Source of the DNA: Capitulum mitella | Taxonomy: Eukaryota; Arthropoda; Thecostraca; Pollicipedomorpha; Pollicipedidae | DNA length: 64,000 nucleotides | NCBI GenBank assembly: GCA_030062745.1 | Contig: CP099847.1 | Span: 25,654,923-25,718,922 of the forward strand | Direction: 5' to 3' | Shown here: positions 32,801-46,520 of the stretch, piece after piece | Layout of the letters: every line of letters begins with the position of its first letter | How positions within the stretch are numbered: the stretch's first letter is position 1 | Translations under genes and position numbers: made by a program | Notes under the pieces: model-generated | What the model was told of the DNA's origin: nothing | Database searches by the model: none | Seen by the model: only the letters and a program-made list of their open reading frames with translations

Positions 32801-35800
32801 GACGCACGGGCTCCGGCAAATGTGACGCGGGGTCCCGGGCTCACTGGGTCCCCCGGCCACAGGAACAGAGAGTGCCCGGGTTCCCACAATGTGGAAGCCG
32901 ATTTTAGGGTCACTGCAATACGACGAGCCTCAATTTCAACAATTCCACGTGCCAAATGAATAAGACGTCATGGCGTTATATCACCTTTCCTAATGCCTAT
33001 GCTTACACAATGGGCAGCAATATTCATCGTCGTTTTTCTGACGCTTGAGCACATGTTTAAGAACGGCCTGCTGCCAATTTCATCAAACGGGGAAAAGAAC
33101 AACAGTATCCGATAACAATCTGAAAGGGATCCTGCAGACCACTACGGGAGGCGCCGATGGCCGGCCACAGCGCGAGGGACAGGGCCGGGACGACGGGACG
33201 GCCTGAACGGCCGGGCTCGGCCAGTACCCTCACCCCCACCCCACCATCCCGCCGCCCAGGTAACTCGGACGGCGAGTTCTGCAGAAGCGCCGGAAACGGC
33301 GGGACGGCCGCCGAGACCGCCGCGCCACCGCACCGCCGGCCGACGCCAGAGCCGTACAGCGGCAACACAGGCACACCGCCGGCTGTCCGGACCCCGCTCC
33401 GGCGGCCGGGGGGGGGGGACCTCCTGGCAGCGCGCGGCCCGTTCCCTTCAGCACCCGGCCCGACCGGCGCGCGCCACGTACCGTCCAGCAGGTCCTGCAC
33501 GGCCAGCCGCACGCCGCGGTCGAAGGCGCGCGCGTCGGCTGCAGTCTGGAAGGTCAGGCCGAACTTTTTGTCGCCCGTTTTCCAGTGGTGGAACGTCGGC
33601 ATCACCTTTGTGGTAGACGAAGTCCTTCTTGATTGTGCAGTTGAGTACCGACTGTGGGCAGAGACGGAACGTCGTCAGCCAGAACGGCTCCGGCGGTCGC
33701 CACGCCCAGCGAACAGTCCGAGGCGGCACAGGGAAGGGTACAGCTAGGTGTTGACGGAGCACCGCCGGAGGGGTGTAGATTGGCTGCGACCATGGCGCGG
33801 AAACTTCGGTGCCCAGCAGTCGTAGCCGTCGCGCCAGGTTCGCCATCGGGTGAAGATCAACGGACCCCGTTCGACGATAATGACATTGCACGGAGGGTAC
33901 AGACCATTAGAGGCCGTAGTACGGTGCGGACAGTCAAGTACGGACCACTAGGAGCCGTGGTACGGTGTGGACGGTCGGGTGCAGACCACTAGGAGCCAGT
34001 GGTACGGTGTGGACAGCTGGGTACAGACCACTAAGAGCCGTAGTACAGTGTGGACAGTCGGGTACGGACCATAAGGAGCCGTGGTACGGTGTGGACAGTC
34101 GTTACAGACCACTAAGAGCAGTGGTACGGTGTCCGTGGTTCGGCGGAGACTGGTCGGTGCTGTGGTACAATGTGGGCAGTGGGTGCAGACCAAGGTTGGA
34201 AAAGATGTTTTTTGGTGTTGAAGAATACCAGGCAATATGTGCTCCAGAAACATTTTATACTCCAAAAGTTCGATCTTGTGCCTCCATCAAAATGCTACAA
34301 TATAATCACGTTGACACATTTCTAATTTTGCAAGCAAATGACTGTCTCCATTCCGTGAAACAAGTGTGACGTCATAACTGACTTACACCAAGAGCGCCAA
34401 CTTAAACCAGAAGTACTCTGCAAAACTCGGTACTCCAAAACAAAAGTCATACTTCGACATCAAGAACGAAAACCAAACTTCCAACGCCCGTGCAGCCCGG
34501 GGGAGATCGCGAGACGGTGCAGAGACGCTAGGGGTAACAACAGCGAGGTGTACGTCCACTTAAGTCTCGCCGCCACCCACACGATAGGGACAGCCTACGC
34601 ACGACTTCTTGATAAACATTATCCTTAACTTAACAAACGCCAAACCAGTACGTTCACGTTTTGTGTTAAGGAACGGAAACCCGCGACCAACATGACAGTG
34701 ATCACCTGCGACTACCCTAACTGCATCCTGCGTGATATCACAACAACCTAGGACTACTCTTCATGTGCCCCGCGTAAATGACATCCCGATTAGCTATTAG
34801 ATTACTATTACTACTACTATATTACATTAGCCATTCGAATACTCGGTGGTTGCAATGCAGATGTGATGGCCGTTAGTTAACACCAAACCTGGAGCATCCC
34901 ACGAACATGTGATGGCGGCGATGCTAGCACGTGACCTGGTACACCCCGTGTCCATGTGATCGTGGTGTCAAAATGAATGCCCTATCATGGTCGATTTTCC
35001 ATACATCTGGCTAGTCTGAAAAATGTCGCTGGCTACATTTCGGGACTCAACCTTATCAAGAACGTCTCGAAGCCTTAGAAAATGTGATTAATTAAAAACC
35101 ATATTCTGCAGTCATTCGCCGACATGACGCAACACGGGCCTGCGCCGGGCAATGAGCGCCAGCGTCTGTTGGCCGGCACCCGGTCACTGCTGCGGCGCGA
35201 CGTCAAGAAACAGCCGTAAATAAGGCATGGACGAATGGGACACACGGGGAAAATGGGGGAGATCGCTCTCAATCGACGTAAGTGTAGTCACCGTCAACGT
35301 CCTGAAACATCAGATGCAACACAGATCAACTTATAGGACTGCAGGCTACAACTCTGATATCTCAGTTCAAAACACCCCGCAAAAAACAAGAAGTGTTGCG
35401 GCAAAATATTTCCTTTAACACAAGATCTTGCCACTCTCAAAATGGGATGAGAAGAACATTTTGCCTTCAAGTAGAGCGAAAGTGAATACAACACCGCGGG
35501 AAGACGGGGAGATCGCAATGAACCACCATCATTGTCGTTATCGTCACTGTTCTGAGATGCCATGTACATTACAGATCAGCTTCTAGGACGGCACACGACA
35601 ACTTCGCTAAGTTCAAAACAACTCCCCACAAAAAAACAACAAAAAAATGTTAAAGCGAAATATTCCCTTCAACGCATGATCTTGCGACTTTAAAAATGGG
35701 ATGACAAGAACACTATCCTGAAGCACTGAGAAAGCAAATGCAACAACCCCACATCTTACGAGTAACGTGGTCTTCTCTGAAACAGTTCATATTAGGATGA

Positions 35801-36931
35801 TCAAAAAAGCCACTCGTTCATCATGCCGACGCCACACTCAAACTTGACCTTTTTCAACAGTCAGATAAGTTCAAGCCGTACCGAAGTAGGAAAACGAGCA
35901 CTATCCCCGCGTTCCGGAGCCAACCGTCGACAACGTCGCTAATGTTCGGCACTGGGTAGACTGTCACAGACGACAAGCCTAAATTTGTAACAGAGCCCAT
36001 GCGCTGCTGGCATTGCACAGAAAAATTTATTTGAAAATAACGTTCACGCCCTCAAGAGCCGCGGTAAAATCCCATCATCGGCCCGGGAGTTTTCAACGGA
36101 ACTTTCAGAACGGTCAACAATAGCGACCATTCACAAAACCTTACACAAAAATACAACCATTGATCCAAATTTAACTTCATACAAAAGGCTGGACGTCGAA
36201 GATTGAACATTCCAACTCAGCGCTCACAGGGGGCGACAAATCATCATGACGACGGCCGTCCCACGACAACCAGGCGCTGTGAAATAACGGCCGAGGAAGC
36301 CACCCCGGCTGCCCGTTGCGGCGTCATCAGCCACGCCCACCACGCAGTTCTGACGCAGGCAGTGGCGCCGGCAGTACGTCACGCCAGCCCATTCGGAAAG
36401 CCCGGTACGTACGGCGGCCGGACACGGCGCGCCTCGTCATCGGGCCGGCCTCGGCGCCGGTTATTCCCGGCCGCTCAGGGCGGCAGGGACGCGCGCGCCC
36501 GGCGGTCGGCCGGCGATGGGCGGCGCGCGGCGCCACCGGCGGCCGGCGCCGCCCCGCCCCGGCCGCCCCCGCAGCCGGCCGACGTCACAGCGCGCGCGCC
36601 CGCCATGGCCGGAAGGGGCGCGGGGGAGGCCGCCAGCCGCCGGCCGACTGAAAAACATCGCTGGCCGCTGGCCGGGTCACGACCTCCGGCCCGAGCCTCA
36701 CTGCCTCCGGCCGGCGGCGCGCGGGGCGGGGAACGGACCCTGCAGCCGCCGGCGGGCCGGCTCCGGTTCGTGGGGGTCGCACGCGGCGGCGGCGGCGGCG
36801 GCGCCGGCCGACGGCCCGCCGTACCCGGCCCTGCTGCCAGGCGAGTAGCAGCGGACGACGCCGGCCGCCAGCGACGCCTGGACGGCACGCCCCGAGACCG
36901 CCGCCGACGCGTCGATACCTGCCGCCCCCGT

Positions 36932-36976
<45 letters not shown>

Positions 36977-39900
36977 CGGCCCTTGGGCGCGGCCGACGGC
37001 GGCACCTGGCCCGTGGGCGCCCGGCCAGCCAGATAACTACGCAGCTGGCGCGGCCGCCCCCGCGCCGGCCCAGACGCGGCCGGCCGCGGCGCGCCGGACG
37101 GCCCCTGCGCGCCATTCGAGCGGCACCGGCGCCTACATCGGGCGGCGCCGGCTGACCGGCCCGCAGCTCCGCTCCGGCCGGAGGGGGAGGCCCGGACCGG
37201 CCCGGTCCGGCTCGGCTGGGTCCGGCTCGGCTCGGCCAGACTCGGCCGAGAGCGTCATCTTTGTCCCGGCGCGCGGCGCGCGCTGACGGACCGCCGACAG
37301 GCGGGGCGGCGCATCGATTTTCGCCCGGCATCGGCGGCGGCGGCGGCCGGCGGCCGGTGGCGGCATCTAGCGGCCGGCCCGCGGCGCAGAGGGCGCCACC
37401 GCCCCCAGCAGGCCGGGACGACCCGCGCCCAGCCGCACCGGCCGCTGGACACGCCAGGCCCAAGCCCACTGGCCGGTTCTCCCTTTTGCCAGCTGGCCAC
37501 GCGCCGGAATTGACAGTACCGTGCGTTTCTCCCGACACTGGCGACTAGTAAACACATGGCCTCGTGGTCATTTCGAGGATCAGACAGACTACGACTGTCG
37601 CAAAATAAAAAAGGTCACTCAAAATGGCCAGCCTTTTTCTCGCTCTCATACACAGTCCCAACGTACGCTCGCTCACTCACACACAGTCCCAACACAACTC
37701 CTTGACTGCGTTGGGCCTGGAGCAAGAAACCCGTTTTATATACATTTGCAAATGTCCCCTTACAAGTTTTATACTCCCCTTACCTCACAGTTTTCGGACC
37801 CCCTTGAAAGAACAAGTTCACTTAAGGCCCCTGTGTTTTGCCACATATTCGAACCAAATGCATCCTGTCTGCGGAGCTGCTCTCCGGAACATCGCATCAA
37901 CACTCAAAACACGTGTCGGAAATGGCTGGGCACATATCAGAAATGCAGGACTAACAGTCCCTATCCCGCAGCTTCATTGATGTCGTTAGCATCTTAGGAG
38001 TGCCAGCGACCAGGTCGTTGCTGAACAAGAAACGTGCCACCATTCGAGATAGTTTCGCATGTCAGCGCTCGTATCACATGGACTCACCAAACAAGGACCT
38101 GTCGTTCAGGGATTTAACTCTAACCCTCCGCATCAGGGTGAAGAGCACGAAATGTCGGTCTACCCTTGTTTTCGGTGTGAAAAAAGGATATGGAATGCAA
38201 GAGTTCCGACAAACCGTATAATGTTGCTGTCAATCAGTGCAGTCGCTCTCCCGTGCCCAAGGGGTAAACGTTTTCAGGACATTCTCACAGGCAGTGATGA
38301 AAGATAAATGAACGCCGGAATGTAACGTCGAAACTTGCGTGCAAACGCCGGTTTTCACGTTTACTTGGCCTATCGCAGAAATAAAGCAACCACGCCTCTC
38401 AATGTTCCGGTTGGGAGTCCTTGCCGACGAAGTAAAAAGTACAGCAGGCTTATCTGGGCCGAATGCCCTGCGTTTCGTCCGTTCCGAATGTGCGGCCATG
38501 CAGCGTACTGATGAATGGGTCCAGAGAGCGCTGCCCCCCGTGCTGGTTTGTCCGTTATTTCGACGAAATGCACGCTTGCTACGTAAGCGGCAGCCAATGT
38601 CGTCATTCTTGATTCGCGACCGTCGCTATTACCGCCGAGCATTGTGTTTCACTTCCGTCTGCATGCCACTTTCATGACTTGGGACCTTTCACTTAGTGTG
38701 GCGCGGTGTGAGACCACAACCTGACAAGACAGGGCGCATCGACTCGCGGGGACCAACGAACTGCGGGACCAGCGAGCGGACAGCAGACAGGAAACGGCAG
38801 ACAGGCAGGCAGCGGACAGAAACCGCACCGAAGAAACATCAGACGGGCGGCCGACAGAAACAGCAAGCGGGCATGGGACAGGAGGCAGGCCGGCAGCGGC
38901 CAAGCAGCGCACAGCAAACGGCAGAGGGCAGCGGACGTGCGCAGCGCGCAGAAAGCGGGGGCCGGCGTCAGCGGGCGGCAGGCAGGCGGAGGGTGGCCGG
39001 CTGGACGGTGGCCAGTGGCGGCCGAGCCACTGTCGCCGGGGCCGGGCCGGGCAGGGACGGGCCGGGCCGGGCGGCGGGCACACCGCCAGCGGCCCGGCAC
39101 AGCGTCTCCACGCGCCACCGGCTGGGCCCGGCTGCAGCGGTATTCCGCACTTCTTGCGATCAGCTGTGCGTAGCTATGTTGGTGGTATTGTCAATCTGTC
39201 CTGCTAACTTCCAGCTGTGCTGAGCTGTTGGTGACACCGTATACGATGACACCAAAACCAATTTTGAATGTCCGTCGTCTTGTGCAATTCTCACGCTCAT
39301 CCGGAAAGTAATGGTGTGCGCTGGTGGCGCGAGCAGTAACCCGTGCCATCGCCACGGACTCAATCACACCAAGAACAGCGTTCTCCTCCGGGTTCCCGCA
39401 TGGTAGCAGCAATGTCACCCAGAAATACGCAAGTGCACAGCAATGTACGAAACGACCGCTCTGCCGTTGTTCACGTGCAAAGACCAAACAAGGTGACCGT
39501 TACATCCAAGTTGCTTCACTTCCAGTTCGCCAAAATGCACACCGTTCGGGACTGCGTTACAGTTCTCTACATGGCAAACTAGCCTGAAACGAGCTCCAAA
39601 AAACAAATCGATCGAAAAGTAGACAAGTGAAACTCAAACGCCATAGTTAACGCAAGGAACAAACCACAATCTGCCAGCACATATTAAAGTATCAGTGTTC
39701 TCAAACTTGGCTCCAATCTAACAAGTAACCGAAAATAAATCTTACCAAGCGAATTAGTAAGTGAAAAAAATCGAAATGAAAAATCCACCATCATCAGATA
39801 AACGTCCTCTGTACACATTAAATTAGCCTAGCTCTGACAGGCCATCTTTTGTCAGAACATTACACCGATTCTGATGAAAAGATGTACTTCTTATATTTCC

Positions 39901-42900
39901 CAATGAGGCAAAGGAGCCCACAACACAAAAATCACACATCAAAGTGAATAACCTTCCGAGTATGCGTGATACCACACTGGTCCTTCGAAAAACACTTTCC
40001 AGCAGGTTGGAAGAAAGCACACATGGCGCAAGTATCAAAGTTGCCCCTAAATAAGTTAATTATTTCGCGCATAGGCTAACAGTTGAGTCCAACCAATCCG
40101 ACAAACTCTGTCAGCAACGAAATGGCCATGAAGCGTTCTCTGCGCAAAGGAAATACCAAAGCGATGACTTATCGTCGGCCTCGGTTTTGTGGTTAGCCAC
40201 AGCGATGGCTATTTTCAGAAGTGAAGGATAGTACCTCCGAGTACGAGCATTCCCGGATCTGACGAGAAAGCTTGTGAGGTGGCCACCATTAATTTTTGTG
40301 CGCTACAGTTCATGAACGCAGCTCTCTACATAATAAGTTCCGTAATGTCACTTAGAGGCAAAATCGAATGCCGCCAGTCGCGCGAATAGCAAAGCACTCT
40401 TGTCCAACTTCTGACGTCCTGGCCGGAGAACCCCAAAAATCCTAGTAATACGACGAAGGGAATGTCCGGCAAACCACCTCATTCTCGGTATGCCAAATGC
40501 GATTTTTGTCACCAACGAAAGCCGAAGGCTCCATAAAATGACACATAATCGCGACAAAATAAACAGCAAGTCTTAATCTCTGTGGAGGCGCTATATTGCA
40601 CTCACCTGTTTTTGTATTTAAATGCCAAACCCAAACACGAAGAAAACTGAATTTCTGTATCAAAGGGAACGAATTTCGCTTTTGCTGGGATGCGGCTGAC
40701 GATCTTCATACGATGCAATACAAAGTCCACAATATTTTAACAGGAACGTTACGGCGAATGCTGCGTAATTCCTCGGCACGACTTGCATTTCAAAAACTCA
40801 CCATCCAAAAAAGCCTCGTGATCAAAAATTCACCTGCGTTTCAACTGTTCTACACGAATAGCTTGAACCATGTCAAAGCGAACGTCACTTGTCCCACTTT
40901 TTTCTTGGTAAGCAAGCTTTTCTTATACATCCCAGGCCGATGAAGAGAACGTCAGCCTCCGAAAGCTTCCTTACGAAAAAGGGATTGGCTTTTACAGTCA
41001 TTTTCTAGTGAAGAACTTGGATTTCTCCATGACAATGAACAAACGGCACTACTACCATATGTGGCTACAATGCCAGTTACAACGAAAAATTGTTCCGGCC
41101 TTTTTGGAGCAACTTGCATTTTGATCGCATGTCAGGTCTGTTCACGTTTCTCTTATACACCAAAAATTTAGTGTCTACAGCATGCTACGCTTTAAATCGC
41201 TTTAGCAGCCGCTTGCACCCAACACGCAAAACGCAACGGGCTTTTAACAGTGGTTAAAAACATTCGCCAAGTAACATGCAGAATTAGAGAACATAAATTT
41301 AAACGAAGCAGTAAAGGCCATCGCGTGTTGGGGGCTTTAACATCATTTTCTCGAGACGTGGGCTGTGTAAGTTAAATACATTTGACCTTTACATCTGCTA
41401 AACTACGCAACCGATAGAAACCCCATTCCCGGTTGGGTACGGATACGTAGTTTTCTACATGTCCATGGCTGTTTCTATAATTGTTTTCAGAGGTGTGTGT
41501 CGCACAGCACTGCCCTTTACCAGAATAGAAACATAACCGATCCGAGCAGAAACATAACCACTACCCAGCCTGAAACCCAGTGTAACGGCAACCACGAAAA
41601 TGGAGCAAACTTATTAAATCAGAAGGATAACGACTGGTAATGCATCAGGATACCTCAAAAACGTGTCGGCATTCCTCCAATGAAAAAAATCATCGTTCAC
41701 CAGTAACCATGCAATAGTGCCAGAAAATGGCATATACTGTTCAATCTTTATTAACCAGTTTATCGGGTTGAGGTCAAACAGCATAGTTATTAAAGTTTAA
41801 CTGCGACTCAAATGCCAAGCCAGACGACACCCATCGCTTCAGTGTCGGCAAACGTAATTAGGAATGCTTGCAACAGAATGCCTTACATCCAAAACGTGAA
41901 ACCAGACGTGCATTTCATTGATCGGGCGTCTTGCCGACACTCCGCGGTTCTTGTGAGCTAGGCTTTAACGTGGGCCGAGGCAAGCGTTGCTTATTCTACA
42001 TTTCGTTTTCTCGTTGATAACAATGGCAATTTCCGGTGGTAATCGGTTACTGCTGGGACGTCCGGGCGCGATTTGCCCATCGTGCACGTTTCAGCCGGCG
42101 TCACCACCAACTGGAACACCGCCGCCGCCTCGCCGCATCCACGATGTCGAGAGGAATGAGTTCCACGATTCGCATCGACCCCAGTTCGAAGCGAAAACGT
42201 GATGGGAGGATAAGGTTCAACTGGTTCGGCCGACTGGTTGCCGCAAAAAGCTACATCTCGAACTGTCGCGGTCGCGTCTCGGCGGGTTGCGTGACGTGAC
42301 GGACGAGGGGCGCCCTCCTTTCCACCAATCGCCACCGGCGACACAGAACAGGGGGACGCACCGCGCCGACGCCGGTACTCACCACTCCGTCGTTGATGCG
42401 TTTGCCGAAGATCATGTATTCCGTTTTGGGGTGTTCCGCGTTGACGTGTTCATAGCGCGGATGCCGCTTCCGCACGGAGACCTTGGAGAGGCCCCAGCCG
42501 CCCATCGGGAGCCAGCCGCCCATGTTGTCGTCCCGCATCATCACTTGGGCCTGAACTAGAACCAGACTGCCGCCGCTGAAAGCAGGGAGAGGCCACGTCA
42601 AGCGTCACGAAACGCACGCGCGCCCGGCGACACCGGCCCGGCGAGGTCAAGAGGGGACTCTGGTCCAGGGTGCTCAGCCGGGGGAAACTATGGTTAACAC
42701 GGTAACTGGCTCGGCTCTGTCTCATTGGGGAGAGGAAGCGTGACTCTGGTGTTCGGGTCGAAGCCCTCTCCAGCACGCCCTGTCATTCAAAGGTGCCTGG
42801 GAGTCAGGTGGACGGAAGAACCTGGGACACAGAAGACAGTCCCACAAGAAGCTGCCACACCACGTGCCAGAAGCAACCGGAGCAGTCCAGGGTTCCTCCT

Positions 42901-45900
42901 TGGTCGACGATGCTTAACCGCTTTCTTAGGGGTTCTCGGACGCAATCACATCGGACGCAATCCGGTAACAATCACAGACTGGCTTCGTCCAAGCCAAACA
43001 GCTGTCGACACAAATTTACCACCAGAACACTGACGCAGCGAGTTGCATGAGGTACTGCCCTACAGACTCCATCCGGAGAATTACAAAAGGCTGGACTAAC
43101 AGCTGGACTAACAGCGCCTGCCACTAAGCCCCTGGCACTGCACTCGGCTCAGCGCACAGCCGTGCTCAGCACACGTCTGCAGGCATGCGCCGGGAGAGGC
43201 CTGTGGAATGGCTAACGCACGTGGACACCGGGCAATGTTTTTCTCCAAAACACTAGTGCGGGTGGATTTGGGGAATCACAAAAACGCGCACCGACTGGGC
43301 CAAATCAACGTCTCCGAGGCACTGGCACGTTGGCTGGCCACATGCTAGACCAAGGAAAATTTCCGAGGACCAGTTTTCAGCGTCCAACATGAGTTTCATT
43401 TGCATTCGCAAGTCACGTAACTGTCGAGAGGCGCACTTGCACACCAAATGCTTCGCATTTTTCAAGATAAAACGTCGGTAATTTCGACGGGTGAAATGTC
43501 CGTCATTACACTCTGACACAAGAGCACCTGCACATCGAGCTCCGATTCTGCATGCTTCTATGATAACTCAAGCGGCGTCCGAGGCATGCACACATCGTTT
43601 GGCGAATCGTTAACTAGTCTGGGTCCTTACGAATTCACGCAATGTGCGGACTGCTCACGGACTGCACGCAGTCCTTACGAACTCACGTACTGCAGAGTCA
43701 AAATGCAGCTCATATCAACAACATGCCGTTTTGCATCGCCACGAGCAAAGACAACGGTAATGGCATACACGAGGCTCGTCGAGACTTCGCATCACTGTTT
43801 ACAAAAAAATTTCAAAAGGAAAACATTTTGCCAGTTCAATTCTGTAACCACACACACGTAGACGCGTGTGATATTACCCCGAATCGGCGTCATGTGATCC
43901 TTCTCTCAGCCCCTTGCACATTCGTGCCAGTTAATTCCTTTAACTGAAGCGTCGTAAGCTACAACTTTCACAAGTGCCCTCTTGCATCACCGGAACCAAT
44001 ACACAAAAAACTGTCGCTGGCGCGAGCATGGCGAATACATCGACAAATAAATGCTTCAGACCATCCTCAGAGGGTATGACCTTGTACTGCCATACATCAT
44101 CCGACTGAACAATCAAAAGACCTTTCCTCCTTTTTCCAGCAACCGTTGCTGGCGTGTAGTGAACTGCTACAATAACTTTCTAACGGGCAGTATCATTTCG
44201 CGTGTGCAGCCCGCTTCTTGCGACATGAGCAAGACACAACGTAACTCGTACTGATGAGAAAACAGCATAAAAATACCGCCTGACGGCACACGACAATGGC
44301 ATACCTGAAGTAATTCCTAAGACCACGAACCGCTCGTCATCATTTACAAAAAGACGACCATTCGGAACTGCTTCCAGTATTTACGGCCGGCTTTGAAAGG
44401 AGACGCAACTGTATGTGCGCATTCGTGTGAATGATCAAAGCAGTACATGAAATACCAATACGCGGCAGCTTACAGGGGATTCCACGGGTGACAGTTTTTC
44501 AAACATGTTGATTGTGCATAAGGGATGCAGGACTCCTCGATCGGGCACATTTTAGAACCTGATATCATTTCGGTCAGGACCCTTCCCCAGCTTTCTCGAA
44601 CCACCGAGTACGTTCGCAGTCCTACAATCTTATTGCCGAAACCGCAAGAAACCTGGAACATTCTCTTACACGACATCTTCTCATCCCTACCAGAGCAGAC
44701 TACACGATAACTTTCGTTGGGACTGTATTCACTCGCGAAACAGAAACGCCAAGAACGGACCGCCTGCGCCGTGGGTGGACACGACGCATAAAAACCCCAC
44801 CACATCACTGGCCGTCACATCGACCCTATCACAACGCTTTTCCGTCCGCCCCCTCGCCGCGCGAAACGCCTTCGCAGCGCGGAAACTTTCGGCCGCTGGG
44901 AGTCGTGCGAGCCGGCCGGCCGGCACGGCAAGGCTCCGTTTCCGGCGGCGGGCCCGTCAGAGCCGGCCGACGGTGACGCGACTCCGCAGCGCCGGCCGGC
45001 CGGCCGTCACGAGATCTGCCGTGCGCCGGCCGCCGGCCGTCCGCCCCCTCCGACCGCCGCTAATAGCCGGAAGGCTAAATGAGCGCGGCTATGCGGGAAA
45101 TTCGGCCGCCGCGATTGAAATAGCCGGACCAATTTCCGAATTACGAGGGCTTATGAAGGCGGCCCGACGGCCGGCGGATATCCCGAAATACTTGCCGTGT
45201 TGCCCCTCGCGCGCGCGCGCGCGCCGTCCAGCGGCCTTGATCTCCGGCCGAGGCGGCTGGCGGCGCACCGGCTCGCCGCGGGCGGTGCACTCTGCCGGCA
45301 GACTGGCCTCGGCGGCCAGACGCGCCGCGCACACGTCACAGCACGGTTTGCAATCCCGCCAAGTCCAAAAATGAGACCGAAGTTAATTCGCGTACAGAAA
45401 ATGTCATGAGTATGGTACAGCATATGTACCGTAGCGATATGTGTACGCTGAATACAGTTGCGCACATTCCTTCAGTGGAACCCTCCAGCAGTACGAAGAA
45501 CACTGAGCAGAATGGGCCTGCTCTTAGGTAGTTGGGTACAGGCGCTATGCTTTTTCCAAACGCAAGGTTTTGATAATCAGTATTTTGTTTCTCCTAGGGT
45601 GGGGGATGAGAAACAGCCAGAGGGGAATCAGCCAGTTTGTGATCGATCCACTTCGCAATCATCACCAACGGACTGCATCGTCTGTCGAGCCGTCGTCCGC
45701 CGCTGCTGATTAATCAATGAGCCGCGCCTCCAATCGGAGGCGCCTGACGCCCAGTGTGGCCGCGTTGCTGCAGGTGTCGGACGTCCAGCAGCCCGCTTGT
45801 TCGCCACCGACTCCACTCTCTCTCGGGCTCAAAACGCACAATCACGGCCCCATCGGGACACCGCACAGAACACGGCGCGGCCCGACGCGGCCGGCCACCG

Positions 45901-46026
45901 GCTCGGCCGCCACACCTACTTGGAGCTGCTGCAGCCGCTCGACGTCGAGCTGGAGCTGGACAGGTGCCGCAGGTGGCGCTTCACCTTCTCCGTGATCTCC
46001 AGCATCGTGTCAGCACTGGCGGCCAT
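29095..46026 (-). CDS. Spred: SPRED (Sprouty-related, EVH1 domain) protein, five exons, one frameshift
   Basis: Membrane-associated negative regulator of Ras-MAPK signalling; SPRED EVH1 domains recruit neurofibromin and the Sprouty domain targets the membrane (family knowledge). Five exons join in phase: 45920-46026, 42383-42575, 33482-33651, 30488-30657, 29095-29853. The protein would be 465 residues if one extra base in exon 3 is discounted (human SPRED1 has 444). Layout: N-terminal Ser-rich tail, EVH1 (about 36-156), Pro-rich linker, a weak KIT-binding-like segment around HRMSF, then the Cys-rich Sprouty domain from about residue 353. The extra base is an assembly error or an inactivating change: the intron phases also require 169 nt, not the 170 nt present, in exon 3. 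Intron 2 is 8.7 kb and intron 1 3.3 kb. Confidence 0.9.
30488..30657 (-). CDS. Spred: SPRED exon 4: proline-rich linker
   Basis: Acceptor CGTCGCCGGCAG, donor TTCATG|GTGAGT, phase 1 to 0. It encodes [11 protein letters not shown], a run of 14 Pro, more Pro-rich sequence, and DLGDNDVFM, like the DDVF element after EVH1 in SPREDs. Linker sequences are poorly conserved, but phase and position fit. Confidence 0.8.
32593..32780. repeat. Two-copy 88-bp tandem repeat in SPRED intron 3
   Basis: CGGCCGACACCGACCCCCGG starts units at about 32593 and 32681; both end in GGAGGGAACC. Confidence 0.85.
33482..33651 (-). CDS. Spred: SPRED exon 3: second half of EVH1, carries one extra base
   Basis: Acceptor CTCTGCCCACAG, donor GACG|GTACGT. 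The first 15 codons read [15 protein letters not shown]; the rest reads [20 protein letters not shown] and [10 protein letters not shown] one frame away. Both halves are strong SPRED EVH1 matches, so there is one surplus G at 33605-33606. As it stands, translation leaves the EVH1 frame here. Confidence 0.9.
33890..34190. repeat. About 41-bp minisatellite in SPRED intron 2
   Basis: Tandem variants of GTGGTACGGTGTGGACAGTC and CAGACCACTA, just upstream of exon 3. Confidence 0.88.
36200..37550. other. GC/CpG island inside SPRED intron 2 with a (GGC)n run
   Basis: 1.3 kb of very GC-rich DNA containing about 17 GGC triplets near 36932-36985. Long frames on both strands are unsupported. It might be an internal promoter or enhancer. 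Confidence 0.45.
37551..42382. other. Remainder of SPRED intron 2
   Basis: Mostly AT-richer DNA with a small GC-rich patch at 38700-39130; no supported exon, RNA gene or clear transposon. Confidence 0.45.
42383..42575 (-). CDS. Spred: SPRED exon 2: first half of EVH1
   Basis: Acceptor CTCTCCCTGCTTTCAG, donor GGAGTG|GTGAGT, phase 2 to 0. It encodes [30 protein letters not shown] and [12 protein letters not shown], matching VRVKAVVMTRDDSSGGWLP and the IxGxR strand of SPRED EVH1. Confidence 0.92.
44850..45345. other. GC/CpG island in SPRED intron 1
   Basis: CpG-dense block about 0.6 kb downstream of exon 1; nothing coding supported. It may belong to the promoter region. Confidence 0.4.
45920..46026 (-). 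CDS. Spred: SPRED exon 1 with start codon
   Basis: ATG at 46024-46026 in the good context GCGATGG; donor AA|GTAGGT, phase 2, which matches the single base at the start of exon 2. It encodes [15 protein letters not shown] and a Ser run. The phase match and the CpG island just upstream support it, but this N-terminus is not conserved, so it rests on position and splicing. Confidence 0.68.
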
Positions 46027-46520
46027 CGCCCGCCGCGCGCACCATCGCGGCGCGGCCGCCAGCGCGCCGCCGCCACTTCTGGCCAGGCCGGGCCGACCGG
46101 CCGTCGGCTGCGCCGGTGCGGCGGGCCCCGGCCGGGGGGCGGGGCGGCCGCCGGCGGCGCGGGCCCGCGGCCGCGGCCCGCCGCCCGCCGGCCCCGGCGC
46201 CGCTTCCGGGCGGTCCGTTTCCGGCGCCGGCCCGGTATCGATCCGGCGCCACCATTCATGCCCAGGTGCGGCGGCCGCGCGCGCCAGCCGCCGCTCATTC
46301 ATAGGCCCTCCCTCGGAGGGCGGCGGCCGCCGCGCCGCCCGGGCGCCATTGCCCAGGTGACGCGTACACACGGCCGGGCCGGGCCGGGCCGGACCGGACC
46401 GGGCGCAGCCGCGCGCCGCGCCGAACGGAGCCGACCCGGCAGCGCCGGCCATTCCCACTCCCACGCCGCCAGCCGCGACGGAAGCTGCGATTACGCCCGC
46501 CCCGCTCGGTGCCATTGATG
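46027..46520 (-). promoter_or_regulatory. CpG-rich 5' region of SPRED
   Basis: Very GC- and CpG-rich block directly upstream of the SPRED start codon, falling off at about 46.53 kb into AT-richer DNA. Probably 5' UTR and promoter; no TATA box or other core element was identified. Confidence 0.5.

Noticed and set aside
36203..37538. Long frames of 277 and 317 codons in the intronic GC island
   Set aside because: Arg/Ala/Pro/Gly-rich and driven by GGC repeats, with no motif; they lie inside SPRED intron 2.
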